This document shows positions 8,117 through 16,651 of a DNA stretch of 64,000 bases, in pieces (position 1 is the first letter of the stretch; each line of letters opens with the position of its first letter). A model generated the notes under the pieces. It ran no database searches. It was not told where the DNA came from and worked only from the letters and a program-made list of their open reading frames with translations. The stretch covers positions 62,001-126,000 of the forward strand of contig CAJTCV010000003.1 of NCBI GenBank assembly GCA_910574805.1, read 5' to 3'. Source of the DNA: Lachnospiraceae bacterium (lineage in GTDB: Bacteria; Bacillota; Clostridia; Lachnospirales; Lachnospiraceae). The translations under genes and the position numbers were made by a program.

Positions 8117-8668
8117 ATGATAGATAAAGAGTTACGCAGGCTGAGCCGCAGAGAGCTTCTGCAGATGCTCGTTGCCCAGTGTGAAGAGACAGAGAGACTG
8201 CAGCAGGAAGCAGATGAGACCCGCGAGCGTCTGGAAGTGCTGGAAGAAAGTTATGAGCGTCTGAAAGGAAAGCTGAATGTAAAAGATGAACGCCTGAATC
8301 AGAAAGACGAGAAAATCAGGGAGCTGAAAGGCGTCATCGAAGAAATGAAGGCTTCCAGAGAGATCGAACTGGAAGAAGCAGGCTCCATCGCCGAGGCAGC
8401 GCTTCGGCTGAACAGGATCTTCGAGGCGGCGCAGGAGGCGGCCGACCAGTATCTGATGAACGTGAAAAGACTGGTGAATGCAGAACATAAACCGACGGGG
8501 GAATCCATAAGACCGGCGGAGCCTGTACGGTCGGAAAAAACGACGGTGCTCAGAGAGATCAGAATGTCCGCGGGAGCGACGGTGATCCCGATACCTGCAG
8601 ATGACAGGAAAAAAACATTGAAATACGGATGGGCGCAGGACGCCCGAAGGAAGCTGCTTCATGGATGA
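8117..8668 (+). CDS. coiled-coil protein of the surface operon
   Basis: A 183-aa protein beginning MIDKELRRLSRRELLQML. The start at 8117 is chosen because GAAGGGAAG precedes it; the frame is open further upstream, overlapping the previous gene, without a ribosome binding site. Residues about 20-125 are a continuous charged heptad-rich coiled coil (ERLKGKLNVKDERLNQKDEK). The C-terminal third is basic and less structured. It overlaps the signal peptidase start by 8 bp. The function is unknown; a scaffold or regulatory partner of the surface system is an inference from position. Confidence 0.75.
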   Translation: MIDKELRRLSRRELLQMLVAQCEETERLQQEADETRERLEVLEESYERLKGKLNVKDERLNQKDEKIRELKGVIEEMKASREIELEEAGSIAEAALRLNRIFEAAQEAADQYLMNVKRLVNAEHKPTGESIRPAEPVRSEKTTVLREIRMSAGATVIPIPADDRKKTLKYGWAQDARRKLLHG

Positions 8669-9242
8669 CCGAAAGCAGGAAATACCGTCGCTGGACCTGC
8701 TGAGGATGGAGCTTGCAAGGGAAGAGTCCAGGTATGAATTCTGGAAAACACTCCGGCACATTGCCGGGATCCTTGCAGTGGCAGCCGCAATTACCGCGCT
8801 GATGGTAACAAGACTTTTTATGCTGCTGCAGGTCAATGGTATGAGTATGGCGCCGACACTTCGGGAAGGAGAGATTGTGATCCTCCATCAGACGAAGAAG
8901 ATCGAAAAAGGTGACATGCTGGGCTTTTATTATGGGGGGAAGGTACTTCTGAAGCGTGCCATAGGAAGCGCAGGAGATTATATAGATATGGATCAGGAAG
9001 GCAATGTATATGTCAACGGCGAGATGCTTGAAGAGACGTATCTGGAGAAAAAGGGACTGGGAAAGTGTCAACTGGATTTTCCTTATCAGGTGCCGGAAGG
9101 CATGCTCTTTGTGCTGGGTGACAACAGGGAGGTGTCCCTGGACAGCCGGATCAGGGCGGTCGGATGTGTGGAGAGCAGCCAGATCGTCGGTAGGGTAGTA
9201 TGCAGAGTGTGGCCACTGGCCCGCATGGAAATGATGCGTTAG
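8661..9242 (+). CDS. lepB: type I signal peptidase (Gram-positive, Ser-Lys)
   Basis: Membrane-bound signal peptidase of 193 aa that removes signal peptides of exported proteins. One transmembrane helix lies at residues about 32-52. The catalytic Ser is in NGMSMAPTL (about residue 61), the general-base Lys in LLKRAIG (about 97), and GDNREVSLDSR is box E. The second signal peptidase of this locus (24840-25349) is of the other, SipW type. Gene order suggests that this enzyme processes the adhesin and pilins encoded just downstream. Confidence 0.92.
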   Translation: MDDRKQEIPSLDLLRMELAREESRYEFWKTLRHIAGILAVAAAITALMVTRLFMLLQVNGMSMAPTLREGEIVILHQTKKIEKGDMLGFYYGGKVLLKRAIGSAGDYIDMDQEGNVYVNGEMLEETYLEKKGLGKCQLDFPYQVPEGMLFVLGDNREVSLDSRIRAVGCVESSQIVGRVVCRVWPLARMEMMR

Positions 9243-9254
9243 GAAGGTGGAAAG

Positions 9255-12200
9255 ATGCAGAAACTGGTAAAAGATTACTTGGAAGAATTAAGGAGACAGA
9301 AAAAAAGACGCAGGAAGGCCGGGATTGCCATGGTGCTTCTGGTAGTCCTGGTGGTCGGAACGGTCACAAACGGGCTGACGCAGTACGGCATCGCCATGAC
9401 CGGAGATTATAGATGCGGCCTGGAAGAGCATGAGCATACAGAGGAGTGTTATCAGGATGTGCTCATCTGCGGATACGGAGATGTAGATCAGGAAGAAGAG
9501 ATTTCTCAGGGAAATACTGCTCAGGAGCCGGAGGCACAGGGCGGACAGCAGGAGAATACTGCGCCGGAGGAAGGGCATCAGCACACCGAAGACTGTTATG
9601 AAGTGGAAAGTGTACTGGAGTGTGCACTGGAAGAGAGCGAAGGGCATACGCATGACGAAGGCTGCTATGAGATCAAAGAGACGCTGACCTGCGGTCAGGA
9701 AGAAAGCGAAGGCCATCAGCATACAGAGGACTGCTGTGATGAAACGGGTGAACTGGCATGCGGCCAGGAGGAAAGCAAAGGCCATACTCATGGGGGAGAC
9801 TGCTATACATCTGAAAGCACAGTGGTCTGCGGCCAGGAGGAAAGCGAAGGCCATACCCATGGGGACGAATGCTACAGACAGGATAAGGTTCTGAAGTGCG
9901 GTCAGGAAGAAAGCGAAGAAGGGCAGGCAGAAGGTCCTGCTCCAGAGACGCCTGCGGATCAGGAGGCAGATGTAACGCAGCACACACATACAGAAGTATG
10001 CTATGAGCGCCGGCCTGTCTGCGGTTTGGAAGAACATACGCATACGGAAGAATGCCTGATCGACAGATCCGCAGATGTGGAAGATAAGTCCGTATGGGAT
10101 GCTCTGTATGAGGATGTGGAATGGACAGATTCCTGGAGCGGAGATCTGGTAATGGCAGCAGGGATGCAGATCAATTACAGCGAAAGCCAGGACAATTATC
10201 AGATTGCAGAAGGCGGAAGCCGTAAAGGATATACCCGTTACGGTGAATTTGCGGGCGATCCGTATATGGACTGGGATACGGCATTCGTGAACTTCTGCAT
10301 GTACTATGCAGGACTGACCGAATCCGGCCTGTTCCCGGATAAGACGAATGCGGCGGAGTGGACGGAAGAGTTCTTGAAGCTGCAGGAGGAACGGGAAGAC
10401 AGCGGCGAATATCTGACCGGTCCGGAGGAATATACACCCAAAACCGGAGATCTCATTTTCTTTAAAGAAGAAACAGAAGAAGCAGAAGAAACGGAAAATG
10501 AAGAAGACGAGACCGCTCTTCGGATGGGGATCATTTCCTCTTATGATGAAGAGGAGAACGAAATCCATGTCATCGAGGGTGACAGCGGCGATGCGGTAAA
10601 GGAAAATACATATGGCGTCAATGATGAGCAGATCGATGGCTATCTGGATATCACGGAGCTGGAAACAAATTATAAAGAAGCACAGAATCCGGGCGGTGTG
10701 AATGAAAATGGTCTCACAGAGGAAGAACAGGCGCAGGTGGACGCGGTCATCGCGCTGATCGAGGCGCTGCCGACGATGGAAGAGATCGAAGCGCGTTTTG
10801 CCGAACTGGAAGAAGACGAAGAGGGCTACGCGGCCTGCTATCAGGAACTCTATGAGCAGGTGATGGAGGCAAAAAACGCCTATGACGCGCTGACGGATAT
10901 TCAGAAGCTGGCAGTTACCAACGCGGAGAAGCTGATGCAGTTCAAATGGCTGTGGACGGATATTATGGAGGTGCCGGATACAGAGCTGAAGGAACATCAG
11001 GCGCGGATCACCGGCTTCACGATCACCAAGACGACGGACGGAACGGCCCCCTTTGACAACCATAAGGAGCATACGGCGAAATGCTATGAAGTAAACCATG
11101 AAGGAGATAAGAACTATCTCATCTGCAAGCAGCACATTTATACATCAGATGATGCGGAAAGCGTGGCCGGGGACGACCGCAGCGCGGAGAATCTGGTAGT
11201 ACGGACCTTTGACTCGGTGAACTATAAGTTCCGGGCGACCATGGATACTTATACGGGCAGTAATACAGCGATCACAGAGGCCCGCGTGAAGCTGCAGGTG
11301 ATCCTGCCCGCGACAAAAGAGCAGGCATCCTTCAATCTGGAGGCCATGACCTGGGTTGATGCGGCGGCAGGTTATGGGCCGCAGATCCAGAATATCATAC
11401 TTGATGAAAACGGAGGCTTTACGATTCCAGAGTCAGAGAATGATCCGGCTGTCAACGGCCAGCTTCTGACCTGCTGGAAGCATCTGGAGAGCGGCCGGGC
11501 CGTCATCCCCGGTTTCTTCGAGAACAATGTGACCGTGGATGTGAAATCCATGAAAAACGGAGAAACCTTCGCGCCGACCTTCTATGCAGTGCTGGAAAAT
11601 GGATTCGAGTATGACATTACGGACGGCACAAAAGTTCCTCAGCTTACCAGAGGGGCAGGCGACGATGCAAAGAATCCGGAGAAGAATGACTATACGTATA
11701 CGAATGAGCACAAATGCCCCATGGACGGACATGGAGAGGTAGAGATGTTCCGTGCGGACGCCCCCGAAATCCGGGTATCCGCAGCGCCCAAATATAATAT
11801 CTGGATGGCCGGCGCGGACGCTGAAAAGAGGCAGTACAATTTCGATGATATTCAGCCAGAAGCGCAGACAACGGTAGCGAATACAGGTAAGGGTTTCCAG
11901 ACCGGCCGTATGGTACGGTTGGGTATCACGCTCCAGCTTTATAATGACAATGCCTCCAAGGGACTGAAAGGAATCCAGCTTCCGGATGAGGATGTGGATA
12001 TTACCTTTGATCTGGATTTGAAGAGTGAATATCATTCTCATAAGACTCCTGAGGGAGAGATTGAGAAAAAAATTGACGTGACAGGTGAATATACGCCGCT
12101 TCTGTGGAGCTGCGGACCGAATGACAGGCAGGCAGACTACGGGAAGGCCAATATTGACGGCCGCGTAATCTACGACGGGTATTGGGGCAATGGCCTTGCG

Positions 12201-15200
12201 CCCTACAGCGACGGAGCCGGAGAATTCGGCTGTCAGGAGAGCGGAACCTGGACGGCGACGCAGGAGGGAAGCAAGATCAGTGTAACCGTCAGCGGATATA
12301 AGGTAGACGTTTCCAATATGCCTCTGTATAACCAGGGACAGGATGAGGAAGTGGATAATCCCACTTACGGCGCCAATATCGGATGCTTCTCATCGGGCGT
12401 GATCTGGATCCTGCAGCCTTTTAATAAAGAAGCGGAGACGGATATTGAACAGGATGCAGAGGGGGCAGAGACAACCGGCAACCGGGAACCCAGGTTTGAC
12501 GTTGTGAACAAGTATGGAGAGGGAGTCTTCCATACCACAATCGATGAGAACAACATGCAGATCACGACCTCGGATGCAACTACAACAATCGTGGTTGGAA
12601 ATGACGCGCAGATGGTCAAGTCGGATGATCGGGATACCCGCCATCTGGAACTGCTTCTGCCGGGAGTGATGATCAATCAGGTGCGTTATTCAGACAAAGA
12701 CATCTCCAAAGGTGTGGGCGTCAAGAGCACCCGCAACGGCCGTGACTACGCTGCTCTTGGCTCGGAGATCTGGCTGATGGGCGGATTTACCTACTATGCG
12801 GACCGGAAGGAAGAGAACCAGTTCTATTACGGAACCAGTCTCGTGAAGTTCTACGGCAACGCCATTGAACCGCTGGAGGATGAGCCGATTGAGGGACAAT
12901 GGACAGCAACGGCAGAAGGAGACGGCGGAAGTTATGTACCGGGCCATTCTCATCTGCAGACCTACTTCAACAGCGGCGCAAAGGCATCGGAGATCTCCGT
13001 CTATTATGCGGTCAAACCGGATGGTAAGGATTGGAAAAATGATTATGAGATGGAGCACACCTATGAGGATGAACTGGTCTTCTACAAACATATGAGTGAA
13101 ATCCCGAAAGATAAGGTTTGTGTCGGTATCCTGTACTGTTTCAAGGGTTCAGGAAATGATGTGAAGGAAGAGCAAAATGATCCGCATTATCAATGCTTCC
13201 ACAGAGCGATTGTGAAGCCCAGCGACTGGCTGCTGGGCGACGGATCCAAGCCGGTAACCTACGCCATGGTATCTACCTCCCGCGTCTGGACAAAAAGCAT
13301 GTTCGAAAAAAATATAACATGGGGAGAAGGTACTGTTTTACGGGATCTTAATGTGCCTGCATGGAATGAAGATGGAACAGAGCTTTCCGATTTTCCGGCG
13401 GGCCATATAAAGAGCGGAAACATCGAGAACTCCACATGGTATGAGAGGTCTCAGTATTACGATGACGGCAGAGGAATCAGCAAGGAGCACAACTCCGACT
13501 GGTCTCACTGGGGCGATACGCTGCTTCTCATCGGCTACAAGACCTACATCACCAAGGACCTGATGCAGAAGACCGGCGGCGAGGCAAAACAGGTGTTCGA
13601 TCTGGACGGCAACCAGCGCGTGGTAGACTTCAGGCTGACGCCCAGCACGGGGTACAACCTGGCGATCTCTCAGGGAGAGAACAGCAACCCCAACATCACG
13701 ATCCCGGTGATTACCATCATTGATACCCTGCCCAAATATCTGCGGTATCGGGAAGGCTCCGCTTATCTGGGAGGCACCTACCGGCAGACGGCGGCCAACG
13801 GCGGCAGGCAGGGAGAGATTACAGGCGGTACACCACTGGATCAGCCGGAGACAGAGAAGCTTACCGGCGATGACGGCCAAACGGTGGAAGCGCTGACCTG
13901 GAATATCTCGAAGCCGACCAGCGTGGACAATGAGCCGGTCATCATCGAGTCGGAAGACGGAAGCCAGACGCTGATCTGGAGATTCTACAACCGGGAAGTG
14001 GGCGATAAGCTTCCGGTGATCTACTACTCGGCGGATATCGGGGATCGGGGAAATGCATTGACGGATGTTCCGGAAGGCACGACCAATCTCATTAACAGAG
14101 TCCGGATCACGGCGAAGCTGGACAGACGGCATCCCAGCGTGGAGAACGGAAATTATGCAGAGGTGGGCATTGCAGTGACAAAAGGAGCTGCAGGCGCTTA
14201 TGGAAAATATTCGTTCCAGAATGCCGTGGAAGAGGACGGTGTCATTGATTATGTAGTCTACTATGACAATAATCAGGACAATGAGATACCGATCGCCCTG
14301 ATGGATAACATGCCCTTCAACGGAGTAAACGGAAGCAAATTCACCGGGACCTATCTTCTGACAAACTGGAAGCTGGATCAAAAGCTGTGTGAGAAGAGCG
14401 AGCTTACAGTCTGGTATACAACAGATACACGGTATAAGGGGCTGACGCTTTCTGACAAAGACGGCCAGAAAAATCCGGTGATAACGATCGACGAGGTACA
14501 TGGCTGGAAGAAAGCCACAGTTGCCGAAGACGGTACCATCACTTGTCCGGACTTGGATTTCAAGACGCTGGAATTCGGTAAGGACGATAAGAACTTCCTT
14601 GCCTGGGCGGTTACCGGTACGCTGGCGGGAGCAAACTGTGTGGATATTTCCATGAGCATTCAGCTGATTCCGGAGAAGCCAACCATATCCGACAGCGCGA
14701 CGAGAGAGATTTATCATTATGTAAACCTCTTCTCCACCAAAGATACCATTACGGAGATCGACACGCCCACCGTAAGGCGTACGCTGGAGGGTCTGACCTG
14801 GATGGATTACAACCGGAACGGCATACAGGATCAGCACCAGAACACGGAGGAAGAGAAGCTTCCGAATGTTCAGGTAACGCTTCTGAAACTGAAAGACGCG
14901 GCGGAAGACATCTCTGAGGAAGAGTGGAAGCAGTGGGTCAAAGACCGCAATAACTATGAGCCTGTCCTCTGGCCGGAAGGTACGGCGAAGGCGGGAGAGC
15001 CTGTGACGATCCTCACCGGACAGCAGATCAGCCTGCGGCAGTCTGACTGCGAGGCAGGCAAATATGAAACCGGCCGGTATAAGTTCACGGATCTGCCTGC
15101 CGGATACTTCGCAGTAAGCTTCACTCCGGGAGAGGGAAATGCGGATATCTCCAGGATGCGGGCGACGATCTACGACGTTACTCTGGGCGGCGCCACGGAT

Positions 15201-16382
15201 GAGAACGATTCCGACGGAGTACCGGTTTATGCGGGCGGCGACGAGAAGAACGGCAAGCTGGAACAGACCTGGATTCCTCAGATCGAGATGGAGGATGCGG
15301 AGACGATCTTCTATAAGAAGTATCCGAATTATACGCAGACTTCTCCGTATCATGACAGTGGATTCTATTATAATCCGCAGTTGAATCTTCACAAAGTGGG
15401 AGAGAACTGGGAGACAAAGCTGAGCGGAGCGGTCTTTACACTGGCGGACTCTAAGGGACAGACAATCACCTTCAACATAGACGAGGATGGGAACTATATT
15501 TTCCCCATCAACCTGGGAGAGGACGTCGTATCCGGGGCGCGGTATTACATTCAGTATGTACAGGAGCCGAATCTTGTAATAGGGAGTACGTCTGGTAATT
15601 ACAATGGTGCTGAGTTTTATCTTTATACAAAAGAAGAGAAAAATGATAATCAGTTATTTGAACTCTTTGCTCAGCAAGATGGAACTTTCAGCTTCCGGCA
15701 CTGCGCCACTAATAGATGGCTTGATTTCAGTGGACAGTATCCATATGATGATAAAGTTGCAGGGAAAATCCATTTATGGGAAGATGCTAATGTTCCTACT
15801 ACTAATGTGAACCAGAAATGGTATGTGATACCAAATGGGAAAGGTCAGGGTCAGTATGTGATTCAGGCAGCTGTGAAAAGAAATGCAGGTGAGAATAAGG
15901 GATTTGTAGATGCGAATGGGGCTGCTACAACACCAGGGACATTGATTTGGGGATACGACGGTAACGGTACTGCCGCTCAGGACTGGCGTCTGGTACCGGA
16001 AAATGAGAACTCCAATCTGAAGGTAGACGCCAATGGTCAGTTGACGATCAAGGATCTGCTTCCCGGCGAGTACACCCTCACGGAGCTGGAGACACCTCCA
16101 GGATGTTCGCTGCCGGACCACCCAATAAAGATCACAGTAAAGAATGACGGCACGGTTGAGGTATCAGAGAGAGAAGGTTCCACTCAAATATCAATCGTGG
16201 ACGGCACGTCCCAGAACAATAATGGCACAGTCACGAACGACGTAAAAGTACGTAACTTTGAGCTGTATACCCTTCCTTCCACAGGAGGTATCGGAATCTA
16301 CTGGTACTGTATCAGCGGAGTCCTGCTGATGGCAGCAGGCGTGCTGATCCAACATAAAAGAAAATATGCGGGGAGGTGCTGA
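9255..16382 (+). CDS. giant LPSTG-anchored adhesin with Cys/His repeats, degenerate CHAP-like domain, SdrD-B and ricin-type lectin domains
   Basis: A 2375-aa surface protein, probably the pilus-tip adhesin. A signal-anchor helix is at residues about 22-42. Residues about 52-270 contain Cys/His repeats (CGQEESEGHTH-x3-CY). Residues about 328-467 resemble a CHAP amidase but have WDTAFVNFC and RMGIIS where family members have the catalytic Cys and His. A helical spacer is at about 490-575. Long beta-rich regions follow. An SdrD-B-like domain starts near 1845 (GLTWMDYNRNGIQD). A SpaA/Cna-B domain near 2050-2330 is interrupted by a ricin-type lectin at about 2095-2250. LPSTGG is near 2340, then a transmembrane helix and basic tail. 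It starts 12 bp after the signal peptidase gene. Confidence 0.85.
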   Translation: MQKLVKDYLEELRRQKKRRRKAGIAMVLLVVLVVGTVTNGLTQYGIAMTGDYRCGLEEHEHTEECYQDVLICGYGDVDQEEEISQGNTAQEPEAQGGQQENTAPEEGHQHTEDCYEVESVLECALEESEGHTHDEGCYEIKETLTCGQEESEGHQHTEDCCDETGELACGQEESKGHTHGGDCYTSESTVVCGQEESEGHTHGDECYRQDKVLKCGQEESEEGQAEGPAPETPADQEADVTQHTHTEVCYERRPVCGLEEHTHTEECLIDRSADVEDKSVWDALYEDVEWTDSWSGDLVMAAGMQINYSESQDNYQIAEGGSRKGYTRYGEFAGDPYMDWDTAFVNFCMYYAGLTESGLFPDKTNAAEWTEEFLKLQEEREDSGEYLTGPEEYTPKTGDLIFFKEETEEAEETENEEDETALRMGIISSYDEEENEIHVIEGDSGDAVKENTYGVNDEQIDGYLDITELETNYKEAQNPGGVNENGLTEEEQAQVDAVIALIEALPTMEEIEARFAELEEDEEGYAACYQELYEQVMEAKNAYDALTDIQKLAVTNAEKLMQFKWLWTDIMEVPDTELKEHQARITGFTITKTTDGTAPFDNHKEHTAKCYEVNHEGDKNYLICKQHIYTSDDAESVAGDDRSAENLVVRTFDSVNYKFRATMDTYTGSNTAITEARVKLQVILPATKEQASFNLEAMTWVDAAAGYGPQIQNIILDENGGFTIPESENDPAVNGQLLTCWKHLESGRAVIPGFFENNVTVDVKSMKNGETFAPTFYAVLENGFEYDITDGTKVPQLTRGAGDDAKNPEKNDYTYTNEHKCPMDGHGEVEMFRADAPEIRVSAAPKYNIWMAGADAEKRQYNFDDIQPEAQTTVANTGKGFQTGRMVRLGITLQLYNDNASKGLKGIQLPDEDVDITFDLDLKSEYHSHKTPEGEIEKKIDVTGEYTPLLWSCGPNDRQADYGKANIDGRVIYDGYWGNGLAPYSDGAGEFGCQESGTWTATQEGSKISVTVSGYKVDVSNMPLYNQGQDEEVDNPTYGANIGCFSSGVIWILQPFNKEAETDIEQDAEGAETTGNREPRFDVVNKYGEGVFHTTIDENNMQITTSDATTTIVVGNDAQMVKSDDRDTRHLELLLPGVMINQVRYSDKDISKGVGVKSTRNGRDYAALGSEIWLMGGFTYYADRKEENQFYYGTSLVKFYGNAIEPLEDEPIEGQWTATAEGDGGSYVPGHSHLQTYFNSGAKASEISVYYAVKPDGKDWKNDYEMEHTYEDELVFYKHMSEIPKDKVCVGILYCFKGSGNDVKEEQNDPHYQCFHRAIVKPSDWLLGDGSKPVTYAMVSTSRVWTKSMFEKNITWGEGTVLRDLNVPAWNEDGTELSDFPAGHIKSGNIENSTWYERSQYYDDGRGISKEHNSDWSHWGDTLLLIGYKTYITKDLMQKTGGEAKQVFDLDGNQRVVDFRLTPSTGYNLAISQGENSNPNITIPVITIIDTLPKYLRYREGSAYLGGTYRQTAANGGRQGEITGGTPLDQPETEKLTGDDGQTVEALTWNISKPTSVDNEPVIIESEDGSQTLIWRFYNREVGDKLPVIYYSADIGDRGNALTDVPEGTTNLINRVRITAKLDRRHPSVENGNYAEVGIAVTKGAAGAYGKYSFQNAVEEDGVIDYVVYYDNNQDNEIPIALMDNMPFNGVNGSKFTGTYLLTNWKLDQKLCEKSELTVWYTTDTRYKGLTLSDKDGQKNPVITIDEVHGWKKATVAEDGTITCPDLDFKTLEFGKDDKNFLAWAVTGTLAGANCVDISMSIQLIPEKPTISDSATREIYHYVNLFSTKDTITEIDTPTVRRTLEGLTWMDYNRNGIQDQHQNTEEEKLPNVQVTLLKLKDAAEDISEEEWKQWVKDRNNYEPVLWPEGTAKAGEPVTILTGQQISLRQSDCEAGKYETGRYKFTDLPAGYFAVSFTPGEGNADISRMRATIYDVTLGGATDENDSDGVPVYAGGDEKNGKLEQTWIPQIEMEDAETIFYKKYPNYTQTSPYHDSGFYYNPQLNLHKVGENWETKLSGAVFTLADSKGQTITFNIDEDGNYIFPINLGEDVVSGARYYIQYVQEPNLVIGSTSGNYNGAEFYLYTKEEKNDNQLFELFAQQDGTFSFRHCATNRWLDFSGQYPYDDKVAGKIHLWEDANVPTTNVNQKWYVIPNGKGQGQYVIQAAVKRNAGENKGFVDANGAATTPGTLIWGYDGNGTAAQDWRLVPENENSNLKVDANGQLTIKDLLPGEYTLTELETPPGCSLPDHPIKITVKNDGTVEVSEREGSTQISIVDGTSQNNNGTVTNDVKVRNFELYTLPSTGGIGIYWYCISGVLLMAAGVLIQHKRKYAGRC
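15541..16005 (+). other. AT-rich segment encoding an inserted ricin-B-type lectin domain
   Basis: The segment encodes YYIQYVQEPN, CATNRWLDFS, NQKWYVI and AAQDWRLVPE, the (Q/N)-x-W and Y-x-I patterns of ricin B-type lectin repeats. It lies inside a SpaA/Cna-B domain whose two halves (LSGAVFTLADS before, LTIKDLLPGEYTLTE after) are recognisable. From about 15580 to 15960 the DNA is visibly richer in A and T and in rarer codons than its flanks. Confidence 0.65.
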
Positions 16383-16651
16383 GAGGGATTAGAGCATGAA
16401 AAGGAGGTCGGCGGTCCCTTCGACCGCATACAGGTGCAGAGGATGCACAGAACAGAAAACCAGATACTCGGCAGCGGGCTGACCGGTAAAATCTAATCGG
16501 AATACACAGCAGCGCTGCGGAGAATCCGCCCGCAGGCATTTGCTGGATGGTCATACAGAAATTACAAAGACAGTTCTTTCAGATATGATTTCCAGACGTA
16601 CTGCCTGCGGGGGAGGAAACAAAAAATGCAGAATCAAAAAGAAAGGAAAGA
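16383..16651 (+). other. leader between adhesin and major pilin genes
   Basis: This 269-bp stretch holds no convincing gene. A 27-codon frame starts at 16396 but lacks support. It probably contains a promoter or processing site for the major pilin; no clear -35/-10 pair was found. Confidence 0.3.

Noticed and set aside
13338-15392. 684-codon and 615-codon (9288-11135) antisense frames in the adhesin gene
   Set aside because: Arise from codon bias of the long sense gene; composition is Ile/Arg/His-rich with no domains.
16396-16479. 27-codon frame between adhesin and pilin genes
   Set aside because: No convincing ribosome binding site spacing or recognisable sequence.
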